A stretch of DNA of 6,405 nucleotides from PALSA-243 sp036268375 (GTDB lineage: Bacteria > Acidobacteriota > Terriglobia > Bryobacterales > Bryobacteraceae). Positions 6,328 through 6,405 of this stretch are shown piece by piece. The notes beneath the pieces were generated by a model. The model searched no databases. It had not been told where the DNA came from and worked only from the letters and a program-made list of their open reading frames with translations. Position 1 is the stretch's first letter, and every line of letters begins with the position of its first letter. A program made the translations under genes and the position numbers. Where the stretch lies: NCBI GenBank assembly GCA_036268375.1, contig DATAUH010000305.1:1-6405 (forward strand). Reading direction: 5' to 3'.

Positions 6328-6405
6328 GTGGCTCAGACTGCATGCGCTCCAGTCCGGTTAGCGCTCTAACGCCGCGCTTGTCATTCGCCCGCGAGTCATC
6401 GGCCT
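6328..6405. other. upstream flank of the eroded TIGR03435 gene
   Basis: These last 78 bases lie upstream of the pseudogene start. I see one small hairpin (GTTAG 6357-6361 with CTAAC 6366-6370) and no clear promoter, ribosome binding site or gene end. Confidence 0.4.

Overview
The window looks like chromosomal DNA from an Acidobacteriota soil bacterium, most likely of the Bryobacterales / Candidatus Solibacter type. Two kinds of gene point that way: a TonB-dependent receptor with an N-terminal carboxypeptidase-regulatory-like domain (the large 'Oar-like' receptors expanded in this phylum), and two members of the TIGR03435 exported family, which is a hallmark of Solibacter relatives. The sequence is GC-rich, with dense shadow ORFs. 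The lineage call is an inference from gene families only.

Layout. (1) 41-1542, plus strand: a receptor gene that is no longer intact. It has a signal peptide, the regulatory-like domain, the plug and the first part of the barrel. One reading-frame break lies at a short A tract near 732-736. The protein then jumps almost directly to a typical receptor C-terminus, so most of the beta-barrel is missing. (2) 1652-2113, plus: a complete small Nudix hydrolase with a perfect Nudix box. (3) 2185-3090, minus: a putative secreted protein of unknown function, convergent with the Nudix gene. (4) 3136-3987, minus: a class I SAM-dependent methyltransferase of the TIGR00027 / leucine carboxyl methyltransferase-like family, 45 bases upstream of gene 3 and possibly co-transcribed with it. 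(5) 3988-4262: the only divergent intergenic region, with weak promoter-like boxes on both strands. (6) 4263-5210, plus: an intact exported TIGR03435 protein. (7) 5227-6327, minus: an eroded second TIGR03435 gene, tail to tail with the first. It can be followed from signal peptide to C-terminus only through about eight frame changes, and roughly 230 bases of unrelated sequence sit near its 3' end. Part of that insert reads like a piece of a MobF/TrwC-type conjugative relaxase (weak call).

The intact genes do not form one evident pathway: a house-cleaning-type hydrolase, a small-molecule methyltransferase, and two exported proteins of unknown function. The main theme is decay of lineage-expanded families. 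Two of the seven protein-coding loci are pseudogenes, and the window reads as an accessory region under erosion. The most distinctive structural feature is a 21-base imperfect inverted repeat (5190-5210 / 5227-5247) formed by the stop-proximal ends of the two TIGR03435 genes, which may act as a shared terminator. I found no convincing new multi-gene system, no tRNA or rRNA, no CRISPR array and no complete mobile element.
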